Counted from the stretch's first letter, positions 32,823 to 40,935 are shown. The stretch is 53,060 nt of DNA from Chloroflexota bacterium (GCA_016234555.1 JACRBJ010000093.1:1-53060); one strand, 5' to 3'. Translations and numbers: made by a program. Notes: generated by a model from the sequence alone, not told the origin.

Positions 32823-33497
32823 TTATCTTTTCACGCGGATGCCCGCGAAGCGCGCCAGCGCCGCGCCGCCGCCCAATGCGAGGACTGCCGCCCAGAGGAA
32901 GGCATCCTGCCAGAAGCGGATGGGGAAGAGGCGAATCAATGTGTCTGAGTAATAGAAGAGCCAGGAGTCGCCTTCAAAGAATATCTGGTGGAAGAGGGTG
33001 AAGAACTCCCAGAACACGTTTGGGTTGACCGCGATGCCGATGCCAGCCATCAGCCCAAGCGCCGCCGCCAGACCAATCATCCACAGTCCGCCGCGCCGTA
33101 ACCCGTTGAGGTAGTCAGGTATCCAGCCGCCGCGTTTGGCAAAAATCGCAAGCGCCGCCAAAACGATGAGGGAAATCGTCCATGCGCCCAGCGCGTTCAA
33201 CACCACACCTTTGACATCCGCCATGTGGCTGAGTTCGCGTTCGTTGTAGAGCGGAGTTCCGTCGTCGAACTTCAAATCGCCGAGGTAGGAAATGTCCGCG
33301 CCGCTGATGAGATACTCCACTGAAGGCTTCGCCCATCGCAGGCGGTCTTCCTTGGTGAAGCCGTACTCGTCGGCGGGGAAGTAGGGCATGTTGTATTCGA
33401 CGGTGTAGAAAACGGGCGTGAGCAGAATGCGCAGCGCCGCGCCGATGAGGGCGATGGGAGTGAGGAAAGAGATGAGATAGGAGAAGAAGGGTTTCAT
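32823..33497 (-). CDS. DUF1461/TIGR01906 integral membrane protein, Lit-like
   Basis: This 224-residue protein has about four membrane segments. It contains YGFTKEDRLRWAKPSVEYL, LYNERELSHMADVKGVV (His91) and FWEFFTLFHQIFFEGDSWLF (His170), the motifs of DUF1461/TIGR01906. A family member in Enterococcus, Lit, moves an acyl chain within lipoproteins and depends on two conserved His residues. Both His positions are present here, so a lipoprotein acyl-transfer role is possible but not shown. A divergent Lgt-like gene and a lipobox protein are in the same window. Confidence 0.72.
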   Translation of the reverse strand: MKPFFSYLISFLTPIALIGAALRILLTPVFYTVEYNMPYFPADEYGFTKEDRLRWAKPSVEYLISGADISYLGDLKFDDGTPLYNERELSHMADVKGVVLNALGAWTISLIVLAALAIFAKRGGWIPDYLNGLRRGGLWMIGLAAALGLMAGIGIAVNPNVFWEFFTLFHQIFFEGDSWLFYYSDTLIRLFPIRFWQDAFLWAAVLALGGGAALARFAGIRVKR

Positions 33498-33512
33498 GGG
33501 TCTCTATGTCCC

Positions 33513-33542
33513 GCTCAGTCGGGGCTTAGCCCCCGACTGAGC
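33513..33542. repeat. 12-bp-arm palindromic repeat between two leftward genes
   Basis: GCTCAGTCGGGG and CCCCGACTGAGC are exact reverse complements around CTTAGC. There is no T-run on either side. It lies in the 53-bp gap before the DUF1461 gene. Confidence 0.8.
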
Positions 33543-33550
33543 ATGGGTGA

Positions 33551-35104
33551 CTACTGCAAAAACTCCAGCCCGCCCTGGAGGACGAAACTGACCACCATGT
33601 CGTTGACAATCCACTCGATGGGGGCGAGATCGTCGGTGAAGACGGTTGCCGTCTCGTAGCCATCCTTGAAGTTGGCAAAGGTCGCCGACATGGCAGTCAC
33701 TAGCAGCGGGTGGGTGGTTGGATCGGAGCCGAGCGCAACCAGATTGACGGTGAAGTCGTCTCGCGCCGTCGGTTGCTTGGTGGCAAAGATCATCGTGTTG
33801 AGTGTGCCGGGAATGTCCATGATGTGGATGGTCGGGAACTGGGTCGCCATCGTCGTTGCCAGCCCATCGATGAGCCGCCTGTCGCCGGGGACGGAACCCA
33901 CGTTGAGGGTCAGCACCCCGTCGTCGGTGAGATGCGAGGCGGCGATCTCGAAGAATTCGCGCGTGGTCATGTGCGGCGGGATGTAGGGCGGACGATAGGC
34001 ATCCACCGCGATGATGTCGTATTTGTAGGGACTGCGTTCCAGGTTCAGCCGCCCGTCGCCGATGTAGACTGTGAGATTGGGCAGGTTCAAGCCGAAGTAT
34101 TTTTCGCCGACTTCCACAATCTGGTCGTCGAGTTCGAAGCCGTCGATGGCGAGGTCGTCGCCGTAGATGGCGGTTGCCTGTCGCGCCGCCGTCCCAGCCG
34201 CTAGGCCGACAATCGCCATGCGCTTCACGTCCTCTGGCTTGCGGTTGGGATAGAAAAAGGGACCGACAGAAAACTGCTCCCACGGTCCGCCGTAGTTGAG
34301 GGTATCGGGGTGATACATCGAGTGGACGCCCTGCCCGTCGTTGAGTTTGAGAAGTGTGTAGCCATTCTGCTGCTGCACCTGGATGTAGTTGTACGCGGAC
34401 TCGGTTTCGTAGGCCTGCCCCGAACTATTCTTGAGCGACTGCCCCGCCGAGAGGATGGCGACGGCGACCAGCACGATGGGCATCCAAATCAGTTTGAGCA
34501 TTTCACGCAGACTGGCGAAGCGGGCAAGCCCGATCAGCGCAACGATCAGCAGGAAGATGCCGAAGCTGAAGAAGGTCAGCTTGGTGCCGATGGTGGGGAT
34601 GGTGACCAGCGTTGGGAGAAACGTCCCGATGAAGGAGCCAAGCGTCGAGATGGCGTAGATCTGTCCTGAGATTTGACCAGCCTTCGACGTGTCATCCACC
34701 GAGAGGCGGATGGCGAAGGGGGAGATGGTTCCTAGCAAGGTGATCGGCACGATGAACAAAATCAGCACGGCGATGAATGACCCCGCCATGACGCCGACCT
34801 CCAGCGCCTCGAAGCCTGTCGCCGCAAACTTGAGGACGGGTCCCGCCACGTAGGGGACAAGCCCGATGGTGAACGCGCCCCAGGCAAGGATGCGGTACAT
34901 CGCTCCTGCTGTTGGATTTTGGTCCGCCCATTTGCCGCCGAGGAAGTAGCCCAGCGTGAGGTAGATGAGGATCAACCCGATGATGCTCGCCCAGACGAGG
35001 TTGCTGGTGCCGAAGACGTTGCCGATCAAACGTCCCGCCGCAAGTTCGGCGGCGAGGGTGGTCATGCCAGAGACGAAGACGGTAAAGAGAAGGTAGCGTT
35101 TCAT
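33551..35104 (-). CDS. Membrane protein fused to a spermidine synthase-like domain
   Basis: This 517-residue protein has an N-terminal membrane half with about seven segments (about residues 1-225). The C-terminal half is a Rossmann methyltransferase/aminopropyltransferase fold with MAIVGLAAGTAARQATAIYG, IDGFELDDQIVEVGEKYF, VYIGDGRLNLERSPYKYDIIAVDAY and LTDDGVLTLNVG. The Gly-rich motif GLAAGT departs from the common GGGxG. Membrane fusions of this type are widespread and usually not shown to make spermidine. Function is unknown. Start ATG 35104; the ribosome-binding site is not clear. Confidence 0.8.
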   Translation of the reverse strand: MKRYLLFTVFVSGMTTLAAELAAGRLIGNVFGTSNLVWASIIGLILIYLTLGYFLGGKWADQNPTAGAMYRILAWGAFTIGLVPYVAGPVLKFAATGFEALEVGVMAGSFIAVLILFIVPITLLGTISPFAIRLSVDDTSKAGQISGQIYAISTLGSFIGTFLPTLVTIPTIGTKLTFFSFGIFLLIVALIGLARFASLREMLKLIWMPIVLVAVAILSAGQSLKNSSGQAYETESAYNYIQVQQQNGYTLLKLNDGQGVHSMYHPDTLNYGGPWEQFSVGPFFYPNRKPEDVKRMAIVGLAAGTAARQATAIYGDDLAIDGFELDDQIVEVGEKYFGLNLPNLTVYIGDGRLNLERSPYKYDIIAVDAYRPPYIPPHMTTREFFEIAASHLTDDGVLTLNVGSVPGDRRLIDGLATTMATQFPTIHIMDIPGTLNTMIFATKQPTARDDFTVNLVALGSDPTTHPLLVTAMSATFANFKDGYETATVFTDDLAPIEWIVNDMVVSFVLQGGLEFLQ

Positions 35105-35156
35105 GAGGGGATTATAACAAGGATGAGTTGAGAACGCTTTTATAAGGAGCGAGGTT

Positions 35157-35277
35157 ACATGGTTTTCTCAAAGTTGTTTCCTGTCCGCCAATCTGCGCGA
35201 ATTTTCGCGAATCCTTTTCAAATTCGTGTGGATTAGTGCAGATTAGCGGATTGAGTTTGTACTTTGAGAGAACCATT
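35157..35277. repeat. About 120-bp imperfect inverted repeat
   Basis: The outer arms are GGTTTTCTCAAAGT and ACTTTGAGAGAACC with one mismatch. Inside, CCGCCAATCTGC pairs with GCAGATTAGCGG, with further A+T-rich matches. It fills the gap between the spermidine synthase-like and LCP genes. There is no open reading frame and no transposase, so it looks like a short non-coding mobile repeat. Confidence 0.65.
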
Positions 35278-35292
35278 GTGCAGTTGTCACTG

Positions 35293-36432
35293 TCATTCGC
35301 AGTCGCTGACTCCGGAATCAGTCTCGGCTGGCGCTGATGGTTGGGGCCAGTTGCCCGTGTTGAATCGCTCAACGTAGTACGTCATCTCGTCGAAGTCGGC
35401 TTCCCAGATAAAAACATCCTGTTTGAGCGCGCGGTCATAGACCTTGCCGGGTTTGAAAAGTTCGCGTGGAAAATTGGCAAACAGGATGCTGTTCCGTGGG
35501 ATGCTTGTGCCGAGGCAAGCCAGTTGGCTGATCTGCTCCGGGGACAGGTCGGTTTGGATGTGCTCTTTGAACGAGGCGATGATTTGCGGCATCCGCATAA
35601 TTGCCTCGGGATTTTCCATTTTCTTTCGCACGGCGCACATCACAAGGTTTTGATGCTTTGCGCGGGAAAAGACGCTCACGTTGCGGATGCGTCCCAGCGT
35701 GAGAGCCTGCTCGCCGTCCAGGTGCAAATCGCCTGCGGGGAAGTACAACCGCTTGCTCCTGTCGCTGGGTGTGCGCCCATCCACCTCCTCGGCGAGGGTG
35801 ATGTCGATGCCGCCAAGCACGTCCACCAAATCCACAAAGACATCCATGCTGACGGCGACATAATGGTCCACTTTCACGCCGAAGTTCAATTCGAGAGTAC
35901 GCGCCAGCAATCCCGGCCCCTCGCTGGGATGGTCCCAGTAATGCAAGCCGGGGTTGCCATAGAAATATGCGGTGTTGAGCTTGCCGTGATCCTGCTCGAG
36001 GTTGTCGTCGATCTCTGGAATCTCCACCCAAAGGTCTCGTGGAAATTCCAGCACCGAGATGCGCCGCGAGATGTAATCCGCGCGGATCACACGGATCGCA
36101 TCCGCCCGCCCGTATTGATACTCGTCGGAACGCTGATCTGTGCCAATGGCAAGGATGGTCATCGGCGGCAGACCGTAGCAGAGCGGCACTATGGACGGCG
36201 TGCTTGTTTCGAAACTCAGCGTGGGTGCAAGGGTGATCGTGCTGATCGGTGTGGACGGCGGGACTGTCCACGTGGCGGGGAGCTGCCTCGGTGTCGGAGA
36301 TTCAAGGACGGGTCCCAGCGGTTTTTGACTCCATGCCAGATACGCCCGACTCGCATAGAAATAACTCAACGCCACAACCATGCAGGCAAAGGCGGATAGA
36401 ACGGCAAGGATGGATTTCTGCTTAGTTTTCAA
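35293..36432 (-). CDS. LytR-CpsA-Psr (LCP) family protein
   Basis: This 379-residue protein has an N-terminal membrane anchor (about residues 8-26), a Pro/Thr/Ser-rich linker (about 40-85), then the LCP domain. The domain has PMTILAIGTDQRSDEYQYGRADAIRVIRAD, SVLEFPRDLWVEIPE, KLNTAYFYG, VDHYVAVSMDVFVDLVDVLGGIDI and TLGRIRNVSVFSRAKHQ. LCP proteins move lipid-linked glycopolymers onto the cell wall or other acceptors in single-membrane bacteria. The position near glycosyltransferases fits. It overlaps the pabB-pabC gene by 11 bp. Confidence 0.92.
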   Translation of the reverse strand: MKTKQKSILAVLSAFACMVVALSYFYASRAYLAWSQKPLGPVLESPTPRQLPATWTVPPSTPISTITLAPTLSFETSTPSIVPLCYGLPPMTILAIGTDQRSDEYQYGRADAIRVIRADYISRRISVLEFPRDLWVEIPEIDDNLEQDHGKLNTAYFYGNPGLHYWDHPSEGPGLLARTLELNFGVKVDHYVAVSMDVFVDLVDVLGGIDITLAEEVDGRTPSDRSKRLYFPAGDLHLDGEQALTLGRIRNVSVFSRAKHQNLVMCAVRKKMENPEAIMRMPQIIASFKEHIQTDLSPEQISQLACLGTSIPRNSILFANFPRELFKPGKVYDRALKQDVFIWEADFDEMTYYVERFNTGNWPQPSAPAETDSGVSDCE

Positions 36433-38167
36433 TTTTCACCTCCACCCACTTCCTGACCGAGTTCACCAGAAAGACCTTCGCGCATTTCCCCAACTCGTCC
36501 CTGTGGATTACCCGCTCGCTCACTTGTCCCGTCTCCAACAGGTGCGACCTGAACGTCCCAGCCAGCAGTCCACAGGAGATGGGCGGCGTGAACAGCTTCC
36601 CGTCCAATTCAACCACGAGGTTGCCGATGGTAAATTCGGTTAACTCATCGTTTTCATTCCAGAGCAAAAGGTCGTCGCAGTCCGCAGGCACAGGCGGATA
36701 CATTTCCCGCCGCGTGGTCTTGTGGAACAGGAAGACATTCTGCGAGTTGACTGGCTTGACGGCGAGTCTCACCTTGAAGATTTTTTCCTGCGACTGGAAG
36801 TCTTTTGCCTCGCTTTGGAGTTGACCCGACCGCCCAAGCAGAATCCGCACCCGCTGCGGGGACGTGAACCGCGCTGCGAGTTGATCCAGATATGCGTCGA
36901 GCTTTTCCACCGAAAAGGGGAAGTCAAAATAATCGGCGGAGTCCTGCATCCGCGCCAGATGCTTTTCGCGCAGAAGAAACCCCTCGTCGGGAGTCCACAG
37001 CATCGTTTCGATCAACTCGAACGGGCGCGGACTCTCGGTCAGTACGCGGGCTTTGAGCAGGGCTTCGCTGTACTCGTCGGCGCTGGTCGAATCCCAGATG
37101 ATACCGCCGCCGACGCCGTACTCTGCACTTTGGGTTTCCCTGTCGATAATTGCCGTGCGGATTGCCACGTTGAACTGCGCCCTGCGATTTGGCGCGATGA
37201 AGCCGATGCTTCCCGTGTAAAGCTTGCGCGGCGTCGACTCCAACTCCGCGATGATGTCCATGGTGCTGACCTTCGGCGCGCCCGTGATCGAAGCGCAGGG
37301 AAAAAGCGCGGAGAAAATTTCGGTCAGCGAGGCTTCGGTCTTTGCCTGCACGGTGGAAGTCATCTGGAAGAGGGTGGGGTACTTTTCGATGGTGAACAAA
37401 TCGGGGACGTGGACGCTGCCAGTTTGGGCAATCCGCCCCAAGTCATTGCGGATCATGTCCACAATCATCACGTTTTCGGCACGGTTCTTGAGCGAGGCTT
37501 TCAGCCAATCGGCTTGTTCCCTGTCTTCGAGCGTCGTCCGTCCGCGCTTCGCCGTCCCCTTCATCGGGCGGCTGTAGATTCTGTTTCCGTTGAGATGGAA
37601 GAATAATTCGGGCGAAGCGGAGCAGATCGCATATCTGCCTGTGTCAATATAAGCCGCGTACTTATTTTGTGACCTTGCGAGATGTAAAAACAACCTCCAG
37701 CTTTCCTCGTCTGTTCCAGTCCGCGAATCCGTGATAAAGTCCGTTTTCAGCCGCATCGTGTAGTTGACCTGGTACGTCCGCCCCCGCGCGATGTAATCCT
37801 TGACTTTTTCAATGGCGGCGTTGTAATTTTCGCGTTCGACGCTGGGCTGCCAGTTCAAAATCCTGAGACCTCCGAGGTCTTTAAAGACCTCGGAGGTCTG
37901 CAAAACCCGCGGCTCAGGGTACAATCCAAACCACAAGAGCGGAAAATTCCCGTCGCTCAAAACACGCAGGGCGCTGTCGAATGCGGGCGCAGCTTCATAG
38001 CTGACGAATCCCGCCGCGTGCCAGCCCTTCTCCTCGACCAGCCGTTCCCCTTCCTGTAGTGCGTTGTGCACCTCGTCCAGTCGTTCCGCGCAAATCACCC
38101 GCTGCGGATTGGTAAAATGCAGCCAGTCGTCATTGTGTTTCAGCAAAACTTCATTCTCTTGAATCAA
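36422..38167 (-). CDS. pabBC: Aminodeoxychorismate synthase component I fused to aminodeoxychorismate lyase
   Basis: This 581-residue fusion has a chorismate-binding half (about residues 85-375) with RGRTYQVNYTMRLK, SASPELFFHLNGNRIYSRPMKGTAKRG, MIVDMIRNDLGRIAQ, FPCASITGAPKVSTMDII and YTGSIGFIAPNRRAQFNVAIRT. The C-terminal PLP-fold lyase half has LIETMLWTPDEGFLLREKHLARM and TEFTIGNLVVELDGKLFTPP. Together they turn chorismate into p-aminobenzoate for folate, matching folE and folB in the window. The pabA glutaminase is not here. A 34-bp perfect palindrome (37866-37899) is read in frame near residues 90-100. Confidence 0.93.
   Translation of the reverse strand: MIQENEVLLKHNDDWLHFTNPQRVICAERLDEVHNALQEGERLVEEKGWHAAGFVSYEAAPAFDSALRVLSDGNFPLLWFGLYPEPRVLQTSEVFKDLGGLRILNWQPSVERENYNAAIEKVKDYIARGRTYQVNYTMRLKTDFITDSRTGTDEESWRLFLHLARSQNKYAAYIDTGRYAICSASPELFFHLNGNRIYSRPMKGTAKRGRTTLEDREQADWLKASLKNRAENVMIVDMIRNDLGRIAQTGSVHVPDLFTIEKYPTLFQMTSTVQAKTEASLTEIFSALFPCASITGAPKVSTMDIIAELESTPRKLYTGSIGFIAPNRRAQFNVAIRTAIIDRETQSAEYGVGGGIIWDSTSADEYSEALLKARVLTESPRPFELIETMLWTPDEGFLLREKHLARMQDSADYFDFPFSVEKLDAYLDQLAARFTSPQRVRILLGRSGQLQSEAKDFQSQEKIFKVRLAVKPVNSQNVFLFHKTTRREMYPPVPADCDDLLLWNENDELTEFTIGNLVVELDGKLFTPPISCGLLAGTFRSHLLETGQVSERVIHRDELGKCAKVFLVNSVRKWVEVKIEN
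37866..37899. repeat. 34-bp perfect palindrome inside the pabB-pabC gene
   Basis: AGACCTCCGAGGTCTTT is followed immediately by its exact reverse complement. Each half also contains a smaller inverted repeat. It is translated in frame (TSEVFKDLGG on the minus strand) and the fusion stays open, so it is an intragenic palindromic element tolerated in a loop of PabB. Confidence 0.92.
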
Positions 38168-38179
38168 GACAGCCTCGCC

Positions 38180-38578
38180 ATGAAAAAACTCCTCTCCATT
38201 TTACCCCGCTGGTTTCCCGCCCTGCTCCTCATGACGGTGATTTTTATCTTCTCGTCCCAGCCCTCCGATGAACTGCCTAATTTTGCCAGTTGGGACCGCC
38301 TTGTCAAAAAGACGGGGCATGCCATTGGCTATGGTTTGCTTGCCCTGTCATACCTCCACTTTTTCAATTACGACAAAAAAAGATACTGGCTTTCCTGGCT
38401 GCTGGCTGTCCTCTTCTCGGCGACGGATGAATTCCATCAATCCTTCGTGCCGGGGAGACATTCCTCCCCGTTTGACGTACTGATCTTCGACAACTCCGGT
38501 GCGTTGCTTGCCTTGCTGTTGCACTGGTTCTATTGGAAGAAGAATGAAAAAGAAAGCCAGCCAGACGAGATGGCATAA
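38180..38578 (+). CDS. VanZ-like family protein
   Basis: This 132-residue protein has about four membrane segments. It contains PALLLMTVIFIFSSQP near the N-terminus, KKTGHAIGYGLLALSYLHF and DEFHQSFVPGRHSSPFDVLIFDNSGALLALLL, the VanZ-like signature. VanZ in enterococci raises teicoplanin resistance; most homologues have no known role. I chose ATG 38180, since the earlier start at 38066 lies in pabB-pabC on the other strand. A long-stem terminator (AAAGCCA 38553-38559 with TGGCTTT 38590-38596, then T-rich) seems to end it. Confidence 0.8.
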   Translation: MKKLLSILPRWFPALLLMTVIFIFSSQPSDELPNFASWDRLVKKTGHAIGYGLLALSYLHFFNYDKKRYWLSWLLAVLFSATDEFHQSFVPGRHSSPFDVLIFDNSGALLALLLHWFYWKKNEKESQPDEMA

Positions 38579-38607
38579 AACCTGCCAAGTGGCTTTTTAT
38601 TTTTAAC

Positions 38608-38636
38608 TTGCGCGAAATCTCATAAATGGGTAAGAT
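38608..38636 (+). promoter_or_regulatory. Probable promoter of the cysK leader RNA
   Basis: TTGCGC (38608-38613) and TAAGAT (38631-38636), 17 bases apart, would start transcription at about 38643. The predicted transcript begins upstream of every stem in the structured leader. Confidence 0.45.
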
Positions 38637-38689
38637 AACGCCCATTAAGGCATTCCATAAAATGATGAAAATGATTTTGAATTGCATCT

Positions 38690-38888
38690 GTACACGGCGG
38701 GGTTTCTAATCACCGCCTCTAACCCAGAGACACCTGTACGTACATCAGGTGCTGTGTAAACGGCTGTCTGCCGTAGACGGTGGGTCTGAACCCCGCAAAT
38801 CCCAAGTCGCCCAGTGCGGCTGATTTGCATCCACCGTCTGCGCGTCGGGAATTATCCCGACTTGCAGACAGCCGTTTTATTTATTTAA
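38690..38888 (+). ncRNA. Structured leader RNA of about 200 nt before cysK, unassigned class
   Basis: Many consistent stems can be drawn. A 14-bp perfect stem 38758-38771 / 38864-38877 closes a three-way junction. Branch one has an 11-bp stem 38773-38783 / 38831-38841, then a 7-bp stem 38795-38801 / 38822-38828 and a 6-bp stem 38805-38810 / 38816-38821. Branch two is GTCGGG / CCCGAC at 38844-38861. Upstream are hairpins GGCGG / CCGCC (38696-38717) and CACCTG / CAGGTG (38731-38751). The loop of the first (GGGGTTT) can pair with GAACCCC at 38788-38794, a possible pseudoknot. The 3' end is T-rich. It does not match T-box, SAM or cobalamin signatures that I know. Confidence 0.6.
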
Positions 38889-38922
38889 TCCCAAATCAAC
38901 TTTATCTACAGGAGAGTCTAAA

Positions 38923-39858
38923 ATGAAAGTCGCAAAGAACGTCACTGAATTGATTGGCAATACCCCCCTTGTCCGCTTGAACCGCGTTACCGAGGGCGCG
39001 AAAGCCGAAGTGCTCGCTAAACTGGAATTCTACAATCCCGCTCATTCGGTCAAGGACCGCATTGGCGCATCCATGATCGATGCCGGTGAAAAGGCTGGCT
39101 TGATTAAGAAGGATACAGTCATCGTTGAGCCGACCAGTGGCAATACGGGCATCGCGCTGGCAATGGTCGCCGCCGCGCGCGGATACAAGATCATCCTGAC
39201 CATGCCCGAAACCATGAGCAAGGAACGCCGCATGTTGCTGAGAGCCTACGGTGCGGAGTTGGTGCTGACCCCTGGTCCTGATGGCATGGGTGGCGCGATC
39301 CGTAAGGCAGAGGAAATTGTTGCCTCCGACCCGAAGAAATATTTCCTTCCCCAGCAGTTCAAGAATTTAGCCAACCCCGAAATCCACCGCAAGACAACTG
39401 CTGAGGAAATCTGGAAGGATACAGACGGCAAGGTTGATTTCCTTGTCTCAGGCATTGGCACTGGCGGAACAATTACAGGTGTCGGCGAAGTGCTCAAAGC
39501 GAAGAAGCCGTCTTTCAAGGCGATTGCTGTCGAGCCAGATGCTTCGCCCGTTCTATCTGGCGGCGCGAAGGGACCACATCCCATCCAGGGCATCGGCGCA
39601 GGTTTCATCCCAGACGTTCTCAACACAAAAGTTTATGATGAAGTTATCCGCGTGAAAGCCGATGACGCCTTTGCCATCGCCCGCCGCATGGCAAAAGAGG
39701 AAGGTCTGCTGGTTGGGATTTCCTCTGGCGCGGCAACCTGGGCGGCTTTGCAGGTTGCGAACCGTGCGGAGAACGCAGGCAAGATCATCGTGGTCATCAT
39801 CCCGTCGTTCGGCGAGAGGTATTTGTCCACGGCTTTGTTCGCCGATCTGGCGGAGTAA
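38923..39858 (+). CDS. cysK: Cysteine synthase A
   Basis: This 311-residue PLP enzyme makes cysteine from O-acetylserine and sulfide. Motifs: IGNTPLVRLNRV, KLEFYNPAHSVKDRIGASMI with the PLP Lys, PTSGNTGIALAMVAAARGY, MPETMSKERR, and SGIGTGGTITGVGEVLK. The ribosome-binding site is AGGAGAG. The structured RNA and its terminator-like end lie directly upstream, so cysK expression may be attenuated in response to a metabolite or tRNA. cysE follows. Confidence 0.96.
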   Translation: MKVAKNVTELIGNTPLVRLNRVTEGAKAEVLAKLEFYNPAHSVKDRIGASMIDAGEKAGLIKKDTVIVEPTSGNTGIALAMVAAARGYKIILTMPETMSKERRMLLRAYGAELVLTPGPDGMGGAIRKAEEIVASDPKKYFLPQQFKNLANPEIHRKTTAEEIWKDTDGKVDFLVSGIGTGGTITGVGEVLKAKKPSFKAIAVEPDASPVLSGGAKGPHPIQGIGAGFIPDVLNTKVYDEVIRVKADDAFAIARRMAKEEGLLVGISSGAATWAALQVANRAENAGKIIVVIIPSFGERYLSTALFADLAE

Positions 39859-39867
39859 TATAAATAG

Positions 39868-39965
39868 ACCTGACAGGTTTCACCGTGGCTTTGGTTCATC
39901 GAGGTTCCTGTGAATCAAATTCAACCTGGTTAATCGGGGCTATGTGGAAACCTGTCAGGTTTTGA
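39868..39965. repeat. 14-bp inverted repeat between cysK and cysE
   Basis: ACCTGACAGGTTTC (39868-39881) and GAAACCTGTCAGGT (39947-39960) are exact reverse complements 65 bases apart. Each contains the near-palindrome ACCTGWCAGGT. TTTTG follows the second arm, so it might also be a weak terminator. It resembles the small palindromic elements elsewhere in the window. Confidence 0.7.
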
Positions 39966-39983
39966 AATGACAAGCGAGTAAAG

Positions 39984-40688
39984 ATGTTCAAGACGATTCG
40001 CGAAGATGTTCAATCTGTTCTAGACCGTGACCCTGCCGCGCGGAATGCTTTTGAAGTGATGCTGTGCTACCCTGGCTTGCATGCGGTATGGATTCATCGC
40101 ATCACCCATAAATTATGGAAGAGCGGCTTCAAGCTACTCGCACGCTGGCTTTCGCAAACCGCCCGCAGCATCACAGGCATCGAAATCCATCCAGGTGCAA
40201 CTATTGGTCATAACTTTTTTATCGATCACGGGATGGGCGTGGTCATTGGCGAGACTGCGGAAGTGGGGGACAACGTCACCTTGTATCATGGGGTAACATT
40301 GGGCGGCACCAGCTTGAATAAGGTGAAGCGCCACCCAACCCTAGAGGATAATGTCGTTGTCGGCGCGGGTGCAAAGGTTTTGGGCGCGATCACCATTGGC
40401 GCGAACAGTCGTATTGGTGCAAACGCAGTTGTCGTAAAAAATACACCGCCTGACTCTGTGGTGGTTGGCGTGCCTGGACAGGTTGTCGTCCGCGAAGGTC
40501 GGAAACATGCCCCCAACGAAAAAGCTGACCTCGAACACGGTAGTCTGCCCGACACAATTGGCGATACCCTGATGGCATTGATTGCCCATGTTGAATCTCT
40601 GGAAAAGCGTGTGAATGGCGGTGCCTATGGTCCCCCCCTGCATGTCCCCGACCACGGTGTCTGGCATGGCGGAGATTTTGCGATCTGA
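39984..40688 (+). CDS. cysE: Serine O-acetyltransferase
   Basis: This 234-residue enzyme makes O-acetylserine, the substrate of CysK. The N-terminal helical part has REDVQSVLDRDPAARN and YPGLHAVWIHRITHKLW. The left-handed parallel beta-helix has GIEIHPGATIGHNFFIDHGMGVVIGETAEVGDNVTLYHGVTLGGT, with catalytic-type His and Asp residues. It is the short bacterial type, near the Gram-positive form. It lies 125 bp downstream of cysK and completes cysteine synthesis. Confidence 0.95.
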   Translation: MFKTIREDVQSVLDRDPAARNAFEVMLCYPGLHAVWIHRITHKLWKSGFKLLARWLSQTARSITGIEIHPGATIGHNFFIDHGMGVVIGETAEVGDNVTLYHGVTLGGTSLNKVKRHPTLEDNVVVGAGAKVLGAITIGANSRIGANAVVVKNTPPDSVVVGVPGQVVVREGRKHAPNEKADLEHGSLPDTIGDTLMALIAHVESLEKRVNGGAYGPPLHVPDHGVWHGGDFAI

Positions 40689-40729
40689 GGCGGTAGCTTG
40701 TAGGTGGGGAAAAACGTGACATTCGTCAC

Positions 40730-40758
40730 TTGAAAAACAGACCCCGCCTTACAATAAT
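40730..40758 (+). promoter_or_regulatory. Possible promoter for the large secreted protein gene
   Basis: TTGAAA (40730-40735) and AATAAT (40753-40758) are 17 bases apart. The resulting transcript would include both RNA motifs described next. A GTGAC-ATTC-GTCAC inverted repeat (40716-40729) lies directly before the -35 site. Confidence 0.4.
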
Positions 40759-40777
40759 GAAAGGTAGAAGCAATGAA

Positions 40778-40866
40778 CCAAAGACCGTAATTGGTCGCTT
40801 TTCCCTTTGGGGAGCAGTCTTTGGGGAGCAAATAGCGAAACCGGCCCAAATGGTCGGTTTTACTTT
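40778..40866 (+). ncRNA. Leader RNA motif, copy 1, ending in a terminator-like hairpin
   Basis: CCAAAGAC (40778-40785) pairs with GTCTTTGG (40817-40824). After it comes GGAGCAAATAGCGAAACCGG, and the hairpin ACCGGCC / GGTCGGT (40840-40846, 40852-40858) followed by TTTTA. CTTTGGGGAGCA occurs twice in this copy. The layout stem, conserved single strand, terminator hairpin is shared with copy 2. Confidence 0.55.
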
Positions 40867-40935
40867 TAAGTAAAGTGGGATTTTCTTTAGACGTATGGGG
40901 AAAATTGAATATCTTCCAATCTGGAAGCAAGGATA

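Noticed and set aside
38773..38841. tRNA-like T-arm on the minus strand in the cysK leader (GGGGTTCAGACCC)
   Set aside because: The loop has six bases instead of seven and there is no D-arm or anticodon arm in a tRNA arrangement; the bases are better explained by stems of the plus-strand RNA.
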